Positions 7,098-17,480 of a stretch of 64,000 bases of DNA are shown here, one piece after another. Each line of letters starts with the position of its first letter. The stretch's first letter is position 1. Below the pieces are notes generated by a model. The model ran no database searches and was not told the DNA's origin. It saw only the letters and a program-made list of their open reading frames with translations. The position numbers and the translations under genes are program-made. Source of the DNA: Haemophilus parainfluenzae (lineage in GTDB: Bacteria; Pseudomonadota; Gammaproteobacteria; Enterobacterales; Pasteurellaceae); the NCBI RefSeq assembly GCF_014931395.1, contig NZ_CP063120.1, positions 1,657,501 to 1,721,500 of the forward strand, given 5' to 3'.

Positions 7098-8519
7098 TTA
7101 AGATAACAATTTTGCTCCGTATTCATAAACCTGTTGCAGTAAATTCAGTTTGGTTGGATTATCCGAATATTCCTCTGCTAACTGCTGTAAACTTTCTTCA
7201 AATTTAACCGCATTTTGTTCTAATTTACGTTGGCGATATTTTTGCCATTTGATTTGCTCTGCACGATTTAGAGTTTTATAGAAATGTCTTGCACGATAAT
7301 GGAATAACAATTCTGGAATTCGTTTATCTTCAAATGCTAAACCATGCTCAGCTAATTTCTCTGCTGGTAAATCGCGTAAAATAGCCATGTTGTTTTTATC
7401 GGCGTTGCTAAAGAAACCGCTATAAAGTTCAGTTTCTACATTATCACTCGGCTCAAATTCGCGTTCTTCTGAGAAGATTTCAATAACTTTCTCGCGAATA
7501 TCTAAGGATTGGCGCAATTTTGCTAAATTATCTAAGCAATGTTGTCTGTCTATCCCTAAACGAGCTGCATTTTCTGGCAATAACGTTTTTGCAGGCGCCA
7601 AAATTGGGCATTTATTAATATGAACCAATTTTAATGGAACTGATGAAACACCTCTTTCTTCTAACTCACTTTTCTTGGTATATAAATCTTGTCGTAAATC
7701 AACCGCACTTTTGCTGAGCAAGTTATCAATATCACCTGATAAATCACAGACGATTACAGCATTTTGATTAGTTGGATGCCATGCTAATGGTGCCACCCAA
7801 GCACAATTGCCACGATAATTCCCTAGCATACCCGAAACGTGCACTAATGGTGTCATTTCCGCGGTGTCGATCAGTTTCTCAATTTCCTTTTTACCTCTAT
7901 GCTCAAAGAAGAATTGAAATAATTTAGGCTGCTTTTCTTTGATTAATTTAGCCATAGCGATGGTTGCATATACATCCGCCATCGCATCATGGGCATTTTC
8001 ATGCTCAATACCATTTGCTTTAGTGAGTTTTTCTAAGCGAAAGCTTGGCATGCCATCATCGTCATAAGCCCAATTAATTCCCTCTGGACGCAAAGCATAA
8101 CAGGCTCGAACCAAATCTAGTAAATCCCACCGAGAATTGCCATTTTTCCAGCTATATTCATAGGGATCGATGAAGTTACGGTAAAAGATATAACGAGTCA
8201 TTTCATCGTCATAACGAATGTTGTTGTACCCCATCACACAAGTATTAGGTTGTGAAAACTCAGCTAGAATTTTTGCGGCAAATTCAGGTTCAGGAATCCC
8301 CTTTTCATTACATTCTTGTGGCGTGATTCCTGTGACCATTACGGCCTCGGGAGCTGGCAAATAATCATTAGTTTGCTTGCAATACAACATAATAGGCTCA
8401 CCAATGATATTGAAATCTGCATCGGTACGAATACCAGCAAATTGAGCAGGACGATCACTTGCCGGATTGATACCAAAACTTTCGTAATCGTAGATAAAAA
8501 AACTAAAATCGTTTGCCAT
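7098..8519 (-). CDS. sbcB: exodeoxyribonuclease I
   Basis: A 473-residue 3'-5' single-strand DNA exonuclease used in recombination and mismatch repair. The DnaQ-type exonuclease core is at the N-terminus with D11 and E13 in DYESFG, VMGYNNIRYDDE as the second motif, and HENAHDAMADVYAT as the third with the catalytic His and Asp. The SH3-like and C-terminal helical domains follow (~200-470), matching the E. coli ExoI length of about 475. It starts two bases after the EamA transporter stop and is the last gene of a three-gene operon ending at a clear hairpin. Confidence 0.96.
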   Translation of the reverse strand: MANDFSFFIYDYESFGINPASDRPAQFAGIRTDADFNIIGEPIMLYCKQTNDYLPAPEAVMVTGITPQECNEKGIPEPEFAAKILAEFSQPNTCVMGYNNIRYDDEMTRYIFYRNFIDPYEYSWKNGNSRWDLLDLVRACYALRPEGINWAYDDDGMPSFRLEKLTKANGIEHENAHDAMADVYATIAMAKLIKEKQPKLFQFFFEHRGKKEIEKLIDTAEMTPLVHVSGMLGNYRGNCAWVAPLAWHPTNQNAVIVCDLSGDIDNLLSKSAVDLRQDLYTKKSELEERGVSSVPLKLVHINKCPILAPAKTLLPENAARLGIDRQHCLDNLAKLRQSLDIREKVIEIFSEEREFEPSDNVETELYSGFFSNADKNNMAILRDLPAEKLAEHGLAFEDKRIPELLFHYRARHFYKTLNRAEQIKWQKYRQRKLEQNAVKFEESLQQLAEEYSDNPTKLNLLQQVYEYGAKLLS

Positions 8520-8521
8520 AA

Positions 8522-9394
8522 TTAAGCCAAAATTTTATCTAAATAATATAAACAGAAAATTGCTGAAAGACTGATAAGAACGCCAAACCAGTTTATTTTG
8601 CTGATTTTTTCTTTAAAGAAAAATGCGCCGGTGACGGTGCCTAAACAAATAACACCAATATTCATTCCCGCAAAAACTAAAGTTGGGTTTTGTCCGAAGC
8701 TTTGGTGCGCTTTAATGTAAAACAGGATGTTGAAGAAATTTAATACACCTAAAATGATTCCACCAATAAAGCTTGGCACTGTCCACTGAGTGCGTTTTAG
8801 GAATAAATACAGGAACATGACACAAGCGGCTAATGAGAAAGCAATGAATAATGTGGTTGGGAATGCTCCCCCGCTTTTGGCCACTTGTTTGAATAAAATA
8901 TCAATGGTGCCATAACCAAACCAAACACCGATTAAGCCTAAAATACCTTTAAAAGTGACCGCACTTTGTTCATTCGATTTGTTCAAAATACAGAATAAAC
9001 CGATGAATGCCAAAATAATGCCAACAATTTTAGGCTGACTTAATGTTTCATGGAAAATAATAAAAGAGGCAACAATCGGTAGAAATAACGATAAGCGTTG
9101 TGCAGCATCAGAACGCACGATGCCAGCAAATTCAACTGCTTTAGACATAATGATAAATACGGTTGGTAATAAAATACCTAACGCCAGGAAAATAGGTGTA
9201 CTATCACTTTGTGCTAAATATTCGGTAAATTCCAATCCTTTAAAATCGGGTTTGAGTAAAAAATAGCTTAACGAAATAGCAACGATATAATTAAACGCAA
9301 TCGCTTGTTCAATAATGATATTTTTCTTGCGAGCAACTTTGAGTAACACCGATACGGCAACACTACACAGAATGGCAAAAATAAGGTTGTGCAT
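8522..9394 (-). CDS. EamA/DMT-family transporter
   Basis: A 290-residue inner-membrane protein with about ten hydrophobic segments in two repeats, ending each half with a GILLPTVFII / VGIILAFIGLFCILNK and FFFKEKISKINWFGVLISLSAIF pattern, typical of the drug/metabolite transporter superfamily (EamA). Both repeats contain the FHETLS / FFKEKIS motif before the last helix. The substrate cannot be predicted. It lies between the predicted nuclease (4-base gap) and sbcB (2-base gap), so it is cotranscribed with them, a grouping without an obvious metabolic link. Confidence 0.85.
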   Translation of the reverse strand: MHNLIFAILCSVAVSVLLKVARKKNIIIEQAIAFNYIVAISLSYFLLKPDFKGLEFTEYLAQSDSTPIFLALGILLPTVFIIMSKAVEFAGIVRSDAAQRLSLFLPIVASFIIFHETLSQPKIVGIILAFIGLFCILNKSNEQSAVTFKGILGLIGVWFGYGTIDILFKQVAKSGGAFPTTLFIAFSLAACVMFLYLFLKRTQWTVPSFIGGIILGVLNFFNILFYIKAHQSFGQNPTLVFAGMNIGVICLGTVTGAFFFKEKISKINWFGVLISLSAIFCLYYLDKILA

Positions 9395-9398
9395 AATT

Positions 9399-10310
9399 TT
9401 AATCCTTAACAGCTTGTTTAATTAAACTCATTATATATTCAAGATATTGAGTACTATCAGTAGAAATCTCATAATCACCATTTCCCCAATGGCCTGTATC
9501 TTCTACATTCTTAGCTAGTTTCTTCGGATCATCTAATTCACCATAAGGAAGATTAATCCATAGTTTTAAAGCCTTTTTCTGAATTCCGATATCCACAATA
9601 TTTTTATCTTTTTTAAACGCGATATAGCGTTTTCTAGGTACAACCTCAATATTAGGTTCTAAATTTAAAATTGCCTGTTTGTAGGTTTCATATAATTCTT
9701 GTATAAAATCAGGTTTATCATTCAAATGATCATCTTCTTGGTAAACTTTAATTTCTTTTAGTGTAGAAAGTTCTTTTGTTTCTTCAGTTGTGACTGTCTT
9801 AATATTGGGCGCTGATTTAGATTTATTGATAAGATTTACAGTTATAATTTCATTATCAAAGCAATTTACTTCCCATAATTCAATTGGTAAATCTTTAAAA
9901 TTTGTTGCTTGGATCTGGAAATCATTAAATGATGGAGAAACAAAAATCACTTTAGATTGAGACCAATCTATATCACTTCTTTTTAATGGCTTACTTTGAG
10001 TTTCATTATACTCAATCAGAAAATCAGCTTTATATTCAAGCATTAAATTAAGATAAGAAATCCCCTGATCTACCACACTAGAGTTTTGCTGTCTTTTATA
10101 TTCAATTATCACAAACGCTTTAGCTTCAGGATCAAATGCCAAGGTATCTGTACGTGAATTTTTAATAGAAAATTCAGATCGAATGAAAATATATCCAGTC
10201 AACAGAGATAAATTATGCTCAAATAAATTTTGTATATCTTTTTCTAACTTAAACTTTCCTTGTTTAAGCTGAGCAAGAATTCCTTTTTGAGATGTAAAAA
10301 TTTTCATCAT
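9399..10310 (-). CDS. predicted PD-(D/E)XK nuclease with C-terminal DUF5655 domain
   Basis: A 303-residue cytoplasmic protein. The N-terminal half has the endonuclease-like fold signature: an acidic helix (LEKDIQNLFEHN), R53-x-D55 (RTDTLAFD), E70-x-K72 (IIEYKRQ) and Q82 (VDQGISYL), the order seen in RecB/NucS-type nucleases. Residues ~200-303 match the DUF5655 pattern (PRKRYIAFKKDKNIVDIGIQ, then LDDPKKL and GHWGNGDYE). No characterised relative is known to me. It is the first gene of the operon with EamA and sbcB. Its codon use is slightly more AT-rich than mukB. A role in DNA repair or defence is inference; catalytic residues look complete. Confidence 0.7.
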   Translation of the reverse strand: MMKIFTSQKGILAQLKQGKFKLEKDIQNLFEHNLSLLTGYIFIRSEFSIKNSRTDTLAFDPEAKAFVIIEYKRQQNSSVVDQGISYLNLMLEYKADFLIEYNETQSKPLKRSDIDWSQSKVIFVSPSFNDFQIQATNFKDLPIELWEVNCFDNEIITVNLINKSKSAPNIKTVTTEETKELSTLKEIKVYQEDDHLNDKPDFIQELYETYKQAILNLEPNIEVVPRKRYIAFKKDKNIVDIGIQKKALKLWINLPYGELDDPKKLAKNVEDTGHWGNGDYEISTDSTQYLEYIMSLIKQAVKD

Positions 10311-10330
10311 TTATTCCTTAAATATTAAAA

Positions 10331-10368
10331 TGCGGTTAAAAGAATTTAAATCTTTAACCGCACTTTCT
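10331..10368 (-). terminator. terminator of the muk operon, uptake-signal pair
   Basis: TGCGGTTAAA and TTTAACCGCA are facing copies that include an uptake-signal core (ACCGCACTTT on the plus strand). The hairpin lies just after mukB and before the predicted nuclease gene; a TTTTAAT tract follows on the minus strand. Confidence 0.7.
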
Positions 10369-10384
10369 TTACATAATAGTACAA

Positions 10385-13300
10385 CTACTCTGTTGCGCCA
10401 AAGCCACGCAAACCAACCACATGAACTTGTTCTTGGTTGCCGGCGATTTTACGCACCAGTTTATAGGTTGTCCCTTTTTCAGGGCTAATGTTTTCCGGTG
10501 CTGCGATAAGTAATTGCATATCCAAACGTTCGCAAAGTTCGAACAAGGTGGAAATGGATTTACCATCCAAACGCGCAGCCTCATCCAAGAATAGTAAGCG
10601 GCACGGTACGATGTCTTTACCGCGAATTCGGCGGCTTTCCTCTTCCCAACTTTGTACAACCATTAATAAGATGGACATACCCGTACCGATCGCTTCACCT
10701 GTCGATAATGCGCCACTTTCAGCACGTAACCAGCCATCCGCACCACGGAATACTTCAACTTCTAGCTCGAGGTAATTACGGTAATCCAATAATTCCTCAC
10801 CGATAGTTTGTGCTGTGCGTTGGCCCATATCAATATGCGGGTTAATGCGTTGATAAAGTTTCGCAATGGCTTCTGAGAAGGTAATACGATTATCACTGAA
10901 TAAATCTTGATATTCTTCTTGTTTACCAGACAGCGCATCAAGCAACATCGCATGTGTATCGCGAATATTAACTACTAAACGTACTGATTTTACCTGGCCG
11001 AAGGCAATATTTTGTAAACCTTGGTTCAACATGCGAATACGATTTTGTTCACGTTGAATGGTTTTACGCATAATATTCGCCACACTTTCAGAACTGATCG
11101 CCAATTTTTTCTCACGACCAGTTAATTCTTCTGTTAAGCGATTAAGCTCAATTTCCATTTGCTCAATTGCATCAATCGGATCATCCGTTTTAATAATATC
11201 CTGACGAATACGCTCACGAAGATGTTGATAGACAGCAATAAAGAAGCGGACTTTATTTTCCGGTTTACGGCTATCTTCAGAAATACGCAATGCATCGCGG
11301 AGATATTCATTATCAGCCACTGCAGTACGTAGTGCACCTAATGCTTTATCCGACATTGAACGTAGTTCATCAGCAGATAAATAAGCTAATTCTCGACGAT
11401 TGAGTCGTTTTTCCACATCAGAATTGCGAGATAAACGCAGAACCACGCACCAGCTGACTTTCGCAGCTACAACCAATTCACGTTGAGTTTTGTAATCACG
11501 TTCCGCTTTGCGAATGCGTTTATTTAAGTTATCCGCTTCACTTTCAATAAGCGTTAATTGTTTTTCAACATAAGAACGACGTTGACGACTGGTTGAAAGT
11601 TGTTGATACAACTCATCACGACGATTTCTTGCACGTTCCTCTGCCCCTTCATCAGCACGCACGCCCAATTCACCAATCTCAGCAATTAATTCTTTTAACA
11701 ATTGATTTTTACTGTCGTAAGAACTTTGCAATTGAATAAATACTTGATTGTATTGTGCAAATTGGCTTTGTTTTTGACGTAATTGTTCACGTTGAGCATC
11801 ACGTTGTGCCTGTAATTGCTCCAAACGTTGACGAAGTTGCTCGTTAAGCTCTGACGTTTCTGCTTGACCTGCATCTTCATAGCTGAAGTGATTTTTACGT
11901 TGTACTACATCCGCTAAAGCAAATACACGTTGCTGTACTTGTTTTTGACGTTCAATCGCTTGGGTTAAATCAGCTTTTAAGCGTTCATAGTTTTCTGGAT
12001 CACTTTGTAAGGTATTCGCAATCGGCTCTAATTGTGACAACGCAACGCCATGTTGACGAATAAAGCTTTCATCTTGTTCTGCAATATCTAGTTGTTCACG
12101 GCATTCTTCAATGCGATCAAGTAATTCTTCATCAGCAAGCAAGTTAAGCTGTGGCATTAACTTATTCAACAATTGCATTTTTTCTTTGGCATTATCCAAT
12201 TTAATGCGAATTTGTTGTTCGGTGCTTGAGAATTGATTGAGCTCGCGATCAATTTCATTGCGTTCTTGATTGATTTCCGCCATCACCTCTTCTGGGTTTG
12301 GTTGGAACGCAAGCGCTAAATGTAAGCCAACAAATTGACTAAAATGTTCGTGTAAACGTTGACATTTTTGTACATCAAAGGCGATTTGTGCGTATTCTTC
12401 CGCAATTTCATCACGTTTAGCTTGTAATTCTTCTAAATGTTTTTCACGTGCAGCACGGCCAAATAATGGAATTTGCGGGAATTTTGAATAACGTAATTCA
12501 CGATCAGACACTTGCACCACAACGCCCATTTCGAGTTCTTGGGCTGAAAGTACGCTGTCATCAAAGGCATTTGGGTCACCTTCGATTAAATATAAATCGT
12601 CTGGACAATCTTCTAAATTAGCTAATTGTTCGCGTACCGTGTTGAGATCACGAACAACGATAGCATGACGCGCAGGACCATAAAGTGCAGAGAAATAAGG
12701 TGCATCTTCAATTGGTACATCATCATATAATTCAGAAAGCAATACGCCACCAAAGCGTTCTGCAAGCACATTCAAGCGAGCATCTTCTGAACCATCTGGT
12801 TGGCTTAAACGAGAAATTTGCTCATCTAATTGTTGACGTTGTTTCTCTAAATTGTCACGTTGAATAGTCAGCTCACGTTCTTTCACCAATTGTGATTGCA
12901 TAAAATGCATCACATCTTGGCTATGCTCGAAGGTTTCACCACTTTGCTCTTGTAAGCGTTCTAAAGCCGCTTGAGCAGTTAACCAAGCCGGTGCTTTACG
13001 AGCATTTTCTTCATAAAGTGCGGTCAAATTTTCACGTTTTTGACGCAAGGTTGAACGGTTTTCTACTTGCTCAGCAAGTTCTTCATTCAAACTTTCAATG
13101 AGTTCTTCTTGTTCAACGTGGTATGCTTCGAGTTCATCAGCAGTTTCTAAAGATAAATCAGCACGTTGATTAAAATCAGCCAATAATTTAACCGCACTTT
13201 GTTGTTGAGCATAGCGCTGCTCTAACTCATGTAATTTCGCACGTAATTGCGGGGTTTGTTGTGCCTGAATTTTTTGTGTTGGATATTCACGCAATAATTC

Positions 13301-14902
13301 TTTAGCACTTTCCCAAGCACTTGAACGTGGCATATCACCAGCAATTTTACATACCAACTGATAGGCTTTATCGAATTGTGATTTTGCCGCTTCAGAAATA
13401 GACATCTTATGTTCTAACTCAAGCACTTGCTCGGTCAGACTTTCTGCATGAGCAACAAACTCAGCTTGGTAATCTTCCGCATTTTTCACGCTCAAATCCG
13501 CTAAACCACATAAGGTTTTCGCTTTTTCAAGCGCGGCAATTGCTTGTTGATATTGCAATGCACGGGTTTGTTGTGCATCTAATGCTTGTTGATAATCTGC
13601 AAGTTGCGCACGTACTTGGTCAATTTCAAGTTCCGTTTGCTCAAATTGTGCTTGGCTTTCTTCAAGCTGTTCGGTTGCGGTTTCCACAACCATTTTTTGT
13701 TCTTCTAATTTTTCTGTAAGCTCAGCCACATCTTCTTGATAGCGCGATACTTTTTCTTGATGACGTAACGCATTTAATACCAAGTTCAAGTGGTCTGCCG
13801 CACTTTGGTGATCGACTTCTAAAGTACGTTCATTTTCTGCCAATTCTGCAGCTTCACGGCTTAAGTCAATTAAGCGATGTTGTGATAATTCTTGCTCAGC
13901 TTTTGCTTTATACCAATCACGACGGAAACCTAAAGCCGCTTCGATATTGCCACGACGTTCATTGGCATTGCGCATATAATCTGATGCCACATAATTAGTG
14001 GTTTCGGTGATTAAATGTTTGAATAAATCACGGTCAGATTGGGTAACTTTAATTGCTTCAAGGGTCATGCGGTTTTCACGTAACGCACTTTCCATATCTT
14101 GGAAGGCTTTGCGCACACCAAGGTTTTCTGGCAATAAGTAATCACGTAAAGAACGGGTAATGGCGCTGGAAATACCACCGTATAAAGAAGCTTCGATTAA
14201 TTTATAGAATTTGCTACGGTCTGAGGCACTACGTAAGCGTTTTGGAATAATACCTAAATCAAACATCATGCCATGATAATCGGTGATGGAATGATATTGC
14301 TTAAATTGTGCACCAAGATTTTCAATTTTATCTTTTAATTCATTTAAATTGAGTACACGCGCTTGACGTTCACCGACTGTTTCGGTGAAAAGTGCGGTCG
14401 GATTTAAGGATAATTCTACACCTTGAATCGAGAATGTTTTTAAATCCACTTTCTTATCACGACCCGCAATTTGTTGCAGGCGCACACCCACGAGAATTCG
14501 TTGGTGACGAGAGTTGATGGTATCCAATACTGCGTAACACACACCTGGACGTAATTTACCGTGTAAGCCTTTATCACGAGAGCCGCCTGTCGAGCCAGCC
14601 TCAGTGGTATTACGGAAATGCAATAAGGTTAGGTCTGGAATTAATGCTGTGACAAAACCTGCCATGGTTGTGGATTTACCGGCACCGTTACCACCGGAAA
14701 GTGTGGTCACCAATTCATCCAAATCAAAGGTGCGGGCAAAGAAACCATTCCAGTTAATTAAGGTTAATGAACGAAATTTACCTCGTTCTACTCCACTATG
14801 TTGGTTTAATACAGGAGCAATAAATTCTTCTTCAACCTGTTCAGTTGATTGCTCAGGTTCGTCTTGATAGATTTCGTTTTCAAGTTCTAATACATCAGAC
14901 AT
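10385..14902 (-). CDS. mukB: chromosome condensin MukB
   Basis: A 1505-residue SMC-like ATPase that, with MukE and MukF, extrudes DNA loops and organises the chromosome. The head has Walker [10 protein letters not shown] at 70-78; two long coiled-coil arms rich in Gln, Glu and Leu flank the central hinge ([38 protein letters not shown]); the C-terminal head has the signature [10 protein letters not shown] and Walker [15 protein letters not shown]. coli MukB is 1486 residues, so the gene is full length. Its ATG shares one base with the mukE stop (TAATG), indicating translational coupling. Last gene of mukF-mukE-mukB. Confidence 0.98.
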   Translation of the reverse strand: MSDVLELENEIYQDEPEQSTEQVEEEFIAPVLNQHSGVERGKFRSLTLINWNGFFARTFDLDELVTTLSGGNGAGKSTTMAGFVTALIPDLTLLHFRNTTEAGSTGGSRDKGLHGKLRPGVCYAVLDTINSRHQRILVGVRLQQIAGRDKKVDLKTFSIQGVELSLNPTALFTETVGERQARVLNLNELKDKIENLGAQFKQYHSITDYHGMMFDLGIIPKRLRSASDRSKFYKLIEASLYGGISSAITRSLRDYLLPENLGVRKAFQDMESALRENRMTLEAIKVTQSDRDLFKHLITETTNYVASDYMRNANERRGNIEAALGFRRDWYKAKAEQELSQHRLIDLSREAAELAENERTLEVDHQSAADHLNLVLNALRHQEKVSRYQEDVAELTEKLEEQKMVVETATEQLEESQAQFEQTELEIDQVRAQLADYQQALDAQQTRALQYQQAIAALEKAKTLCGLADLSVKNAEDYQAEFVAHAESLTEQVLELEHKMSISEAAKSQFDKAYQLVCKIAGDMPRSSAWESAKELLREYPTQKIQAQQTPQLRAKLHELEQRYAQQQSAVKLLADFNQRADLSLETADELEAYHVEQEELIESLNEELAEQVENRSTLRQKRENLTALYEENARKAPAWLTAQAALERLQEQSGETFEHSQDVMHFMQSQLVKERELTIQRDNLEKQRQQLDEQISRLSQPDGSEDARLNVLAERFGGVLLSELYDDVPIEDAPYFSALYGPARHAIVVRDLNTVREQLANLEDCPDDLYLIEGDPNAFDDSVLSAQELEMGVVVQVSDRELRYSKFPQIPLFGRAAREKHLEELQAKRDEIAEEYAQIAFDVQKCQRLHEHFSQFVGLHLALAFQPNPEEVMAEINQERNEIDRELNQFSSTEQQIRIKLDNAKEKMQLLNKLMPQLNLLADEELLDRIEECREQLDIAEQDESFIRQHGVALSQLEPIANTLQSDPENYERLKADLTQAIERQKQVQQRVFALADVVQRKNHFSYEDAGQAETSELNEQLRQRLEQLQAQRDAQREQLRQKQSQFAQYNQVFIQLQSSYDSKNQLLKELIAEIGELGVRADEGAEERARNRRDELYQQLSTSRQRRSYVEKQLTLIESEADNLNKRIRKAERDYKTQRELVVAAKVSWCVVLRLSRNSDVEKRLNRRELAYLSADELRSMSDKALGALRTAVADNEYLRDALRISEDSRKPENKVRFFIAVYQHLRERIRQDIIKTDDPIDAIEQMEIELNRLTEELTGREKKLAISSESVANIMRKTIQREQNRIRMLNQGLQNIAFGQVKSVRLVVNIRDTHAMLLDALSGKQEEYQDLFSDNRITFSEAIAKLYQRINPHIDMGQRTAQTIGEELLDYRNYLELEVEVFRGADGWLRAESGALSTGEAIGTGMSILLMVVQSWEEESRRIRGKDIVPCRLLFLDEAARLDGKSISTLFELCERLDMQLLIAAPENISPEKGTTYKLVRKIAGNQEQVHVVGLRGFGATE

Positions 14903-15654
14903 TATTCTTGTTCTCCTGCATCATCAAATTCTTCATCAATTTCGACCGCACTTTCTTCATCATCAAGGTCATCAGCATTGCTCGCCGCTTTTGCTTGTTT
15001 TTCCAATTCGAGAGATTGTGGTGTTGCTGCTTCCCCATCACGAATTAAGCGAGCTTGCGCTTCTAACGGATCATCACCGGAACGCACTTCAGCCCCAAAA
15101 CGGAAAACTGATTCTGAAATCGTAAATTTACCGCTATGTTGTTCACCCACGGTATGAATCATGCCTAAACGGCGTAAACGACCAATCGCAGAGCGCACTT
15201 TTTCAGCTAATTTTTGTTTATCCAAATCCGAGCCGCTGGAACGTTGATTGACAGCTTTCAATAATTTACCTTCATCCGCTAAATTCAGTAATTCATCATA
15301 AACTTCTTGCGTGCTGAAGATACCTTGCTGCGCCAAACGTTCTGGGCTTAAATACAAATAGCAAAGTACTTTTCCTACCAACATCTCTAATTCAGAAAGC
15401 ACTGAACGGGCAATTAACGTCGTTGCTTTTGGACGTAAATAGAAAAAGCCTTCCGGTGCACGAATTAATTCCACATTGTAACGGCGGTAAAAGCCATCCA
15501 ACTCATTTTGGAAATCCATTAAAAAAGCATGATTATCTAATTGATCTGTGCTGATATGGCGACCTGAACGCAACAAGCTGTCCACTGCCGGGAAAATAGG
15601 ATTTGCAATGGCATTTGCCAATTTCGGGGAAATTACATCTTGAATATCTGTCAT
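14902..15654 (-). CDS. mukE: condensin subunit MukE
   Basis: A 250-residue protein made of winged-helix domains that binds the MukF dimer and bridges it to MukB. The N-terminus ([25 protein letters not shown]) and the central [19 protein letters not shown] region are characteristic. The C-terminal 40 residues are acidic and low-complexity ([18 protein letters not shown]), an extension that makes it slightly longer than the 234-residue E. coli protein. The gap to mukF is 46 bases, and the stop overlaps the mukB start by one base. Confidence 0.97.
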   Translation of the reverse strand: MTDIQDVISPKLANAIANPIFPAVDSLLRSGRHISTDQLDNHAFLMDFQNELDGFYRRYNVELIRAPEGFFYLRPKATTLIARSVLSELEMLVGKVLCYLYLSPERLAQQGIFSTQEVYDELLNLADEGKLLKAVNQRSSGSDLDKQKLAEKVRSAIGRLRRLGMIHTVGEQHSGKFTISESVFRFGAEVRSGDDPLEAQARLIRDGEAATPQSLELEKQAKAASNADDLDDEESAVEIDEEFDDAGEQE

Positions 15655-15700
15655 GGTTAATTTCTCATTTTATAAATTCGTTTTTTAATAAGCCACGAAA

Positions 15701-17035
15701 TTAATATTTATCAATCACATGCGCTTGTACTTCTGCGCCATAATCGTTAATTTCTTGCCATTGCGGATAAATACCGGCTAAATCATCATTTGCCATACCT
15801 AAACGCACAGCTTGATCCACAATAATACGTGCCACATCAAAATGACGAGAAAGTGGATAAGCTTCTAATTGTTCTTTTAAGACTAAACTTAAATCGATTG
15901 GACGATTATTCTCACGGTATTGAATTAATAAGCCTTGCATATGTTCGACGATTTGATCATGTAAATCAGCCAAAGATTCATATTGCAACTCTTCAGGTAA
16001 TTCACCCAATGCATCATCTTCACGTAATACCATTTCTTCATCACGCAGATCGACTAAACGTTCCGCTTGAGCTGTCCATAAGAACCAAGTATGATCGAAA
16101 TAGCTGTGGATAGAATTACGCAAGCGTTGTGAGAATACACGGTTTTTATCCATATCAATGGCGGTACGGATAAATTTATGAACGTGACGGTCATAACCAA
16201 TCCATAAATCAATAGCTTGTTGTCCCCAGCTAATAATGCGGTCGAGCTTAGATTGTAAATCGGTAATTAATTGTTCAATAAAATACAGCTCATCATGACC
16301 AATTACATAATCTTGAATACGTAATAATTGAGCCTGTAACTTATCACCTGCGGCATTTAAAGTATCTTGTAACTCACGTAAATTGCCTGAGGTTTCATCT
16401 AATAAACGTTCACAGCTAGAAATTGCTGCCTGCCAATCTTTGGTAAGTAAATTGGCAATTTCTTCTTTAATGCTTTGTTGATTTTCATCCATTACGCGTT
16501 GTGATAAATCGATACTATCGAAAATCTCTGCTACTGAATATTTTAACGGAGCGAAAACATTACGACGCCAAAAGTGCTCATTCTCCCCTTTTGCTGTAGC
16601 TTCTTCTGCAGCATCGGATGCTCGCTGAATTTCATCGGCCACAATAGAAAGTTGTACGGAAAGACGCAACGCGGAAAATTCACGCTGACGAATATAATAA
16701 TCTGATACTCCAACGCCTAATGGAGTGAGACGATAAATAGAAAGCCCTTCAGTAAATTCACTGCTGAAACGGTTAAGAAAACGCTGTTTCACCAGTTCAT
16801 TGATAGCATTATTCGCACGGGTGGCAATCGCATCCGTTGATTGGTCAAAGGCATTGGCTGTATGGCGGAAAATATCCACTAAATCAGCTTCTAGCATCTC
16901 ACCGTCTAAACGTTCGTTGTTATAAATGGCAATGGCCAGTAAAAATACTAAACGCTCTGTCGGCAGATTTAACGAAAATTCCCGCTCTTTCGCCCATGAG
17001 ACGAGTTCAGGAATGGTTTGTGAGGTTTCGATCAT
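15701..17035 (-). CDS. mukF: condensin kleisin subunit MukF
   Basis: A 444-residue kleisin (E. coli 440) that dimerises through its N-terminal winged-helix part and links MukE and MukB heads. Recognisable stretches are [29 protein letters not shown] at the N-terminus in three blocks, the middle helical region, and the C-terminal winged helix ending in [14 protein letters not shown]. It is the first gene of the muk operon; its promoter must lie in the 445-base gap shared with the divergent adhesin gene. Confidence 0.97.
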   Translation of the reverse strand: MIETSQTIPELVSWAKEREFSLNLPTERLVFLLAIAIYNNERLDGEMLEADLVDIFRHTANAFDQSTDAIATRANNAINELVKQRFLNRFSSEFTEGLSIYRLTPLGVGVSDYYIRQREFSALRLSVQLSIVADEIQRASDAAEEATAKGENEHFWRRNVFAPLKYSVAEIFDSIDLSQRVMDENQQSIKEEIANLLTKDWQAAISSCERLLDETSGNLRELQDTLNAAGDKLQAQLLRIQDYVIGHDELYFIEQLITDLQSKLDRIISWGQQAIDLWIGYDRHVHKFIRTAIDMDKNRVFSQRLRNSIHSYFDHTWFLWTAQAERLVDLRDEEMVLREDDALGELPEELQYESLADLHDQIVEHMQGLLIQYRENNRPIDLSLVLKEQLEAYPLSRHFDVARIIVDQAVRLGMANDDLAGIYPQWQEINDYGAEVQAHVIDKY

Positions 17036-17480
17036 TCGGTTACAAAAGCTTAAAATTGAACAAAAAATTTCTGAGATTATACAGGATTTTTTCTCAATCT
17101 TGAAAATCTTCTTGCAAATTGACCGCTCTTTTTAAATTTAAAATATCCTTAATTTAAATAAGGAAATATATTTTCGTATTTCAACCTTAGAAATGAGCGA
17201 TATTTAAATAATATTTACAACTCTTTACAATTCTTTACAAAATAAACATGCTATTTACTTTTCTATACAAAAAAACCTATCTATAATCTTGTGTAGGTAC
17301 GCAATCGTTTACTGAATAGATAAAAATAAGATTTTCAATATCTGAAAAATAAGAGATTAAAAATCATATAGTTAATTCATTCGTCAATGCTACCTATAAG
17401 TATTTATGTATATTTACACTACTCTAATAAAATTCTTTAATTACATAATGTAATTAAAGAAGAAGCTCAAGCGAGGACAT
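17036..17480. promoter_or_regulatory. 445-bp divergent intergenic region mukF / adhesin
   Basis: Very AT-rich, with no ORF that I trust. It must hold the promoters of mukF (minus) and of the adhesin (plus). A TATAAT hexamer lies at 17282-17287, and three CTTTACAA repeats with 10-11 base spacing lie at about 17222-17241. I see no simple-sequence repeat tract of the kind that causes phase variation in other Haemophilus adhesins. Confidence 0.5.

Noticed and set aside
10369..10659. 96-codon minus-strand frame over the mukB end
   Set aside because: It lies in another frame of the complete mukB gene and matches no family.
17222..17241. CTTTACAA repeats as a phase-variation tract for the adhesin
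   Set aside because: Only three imperfectly spaced copies, about 240 bases from the start; not a uniform simple-sequence repeat.
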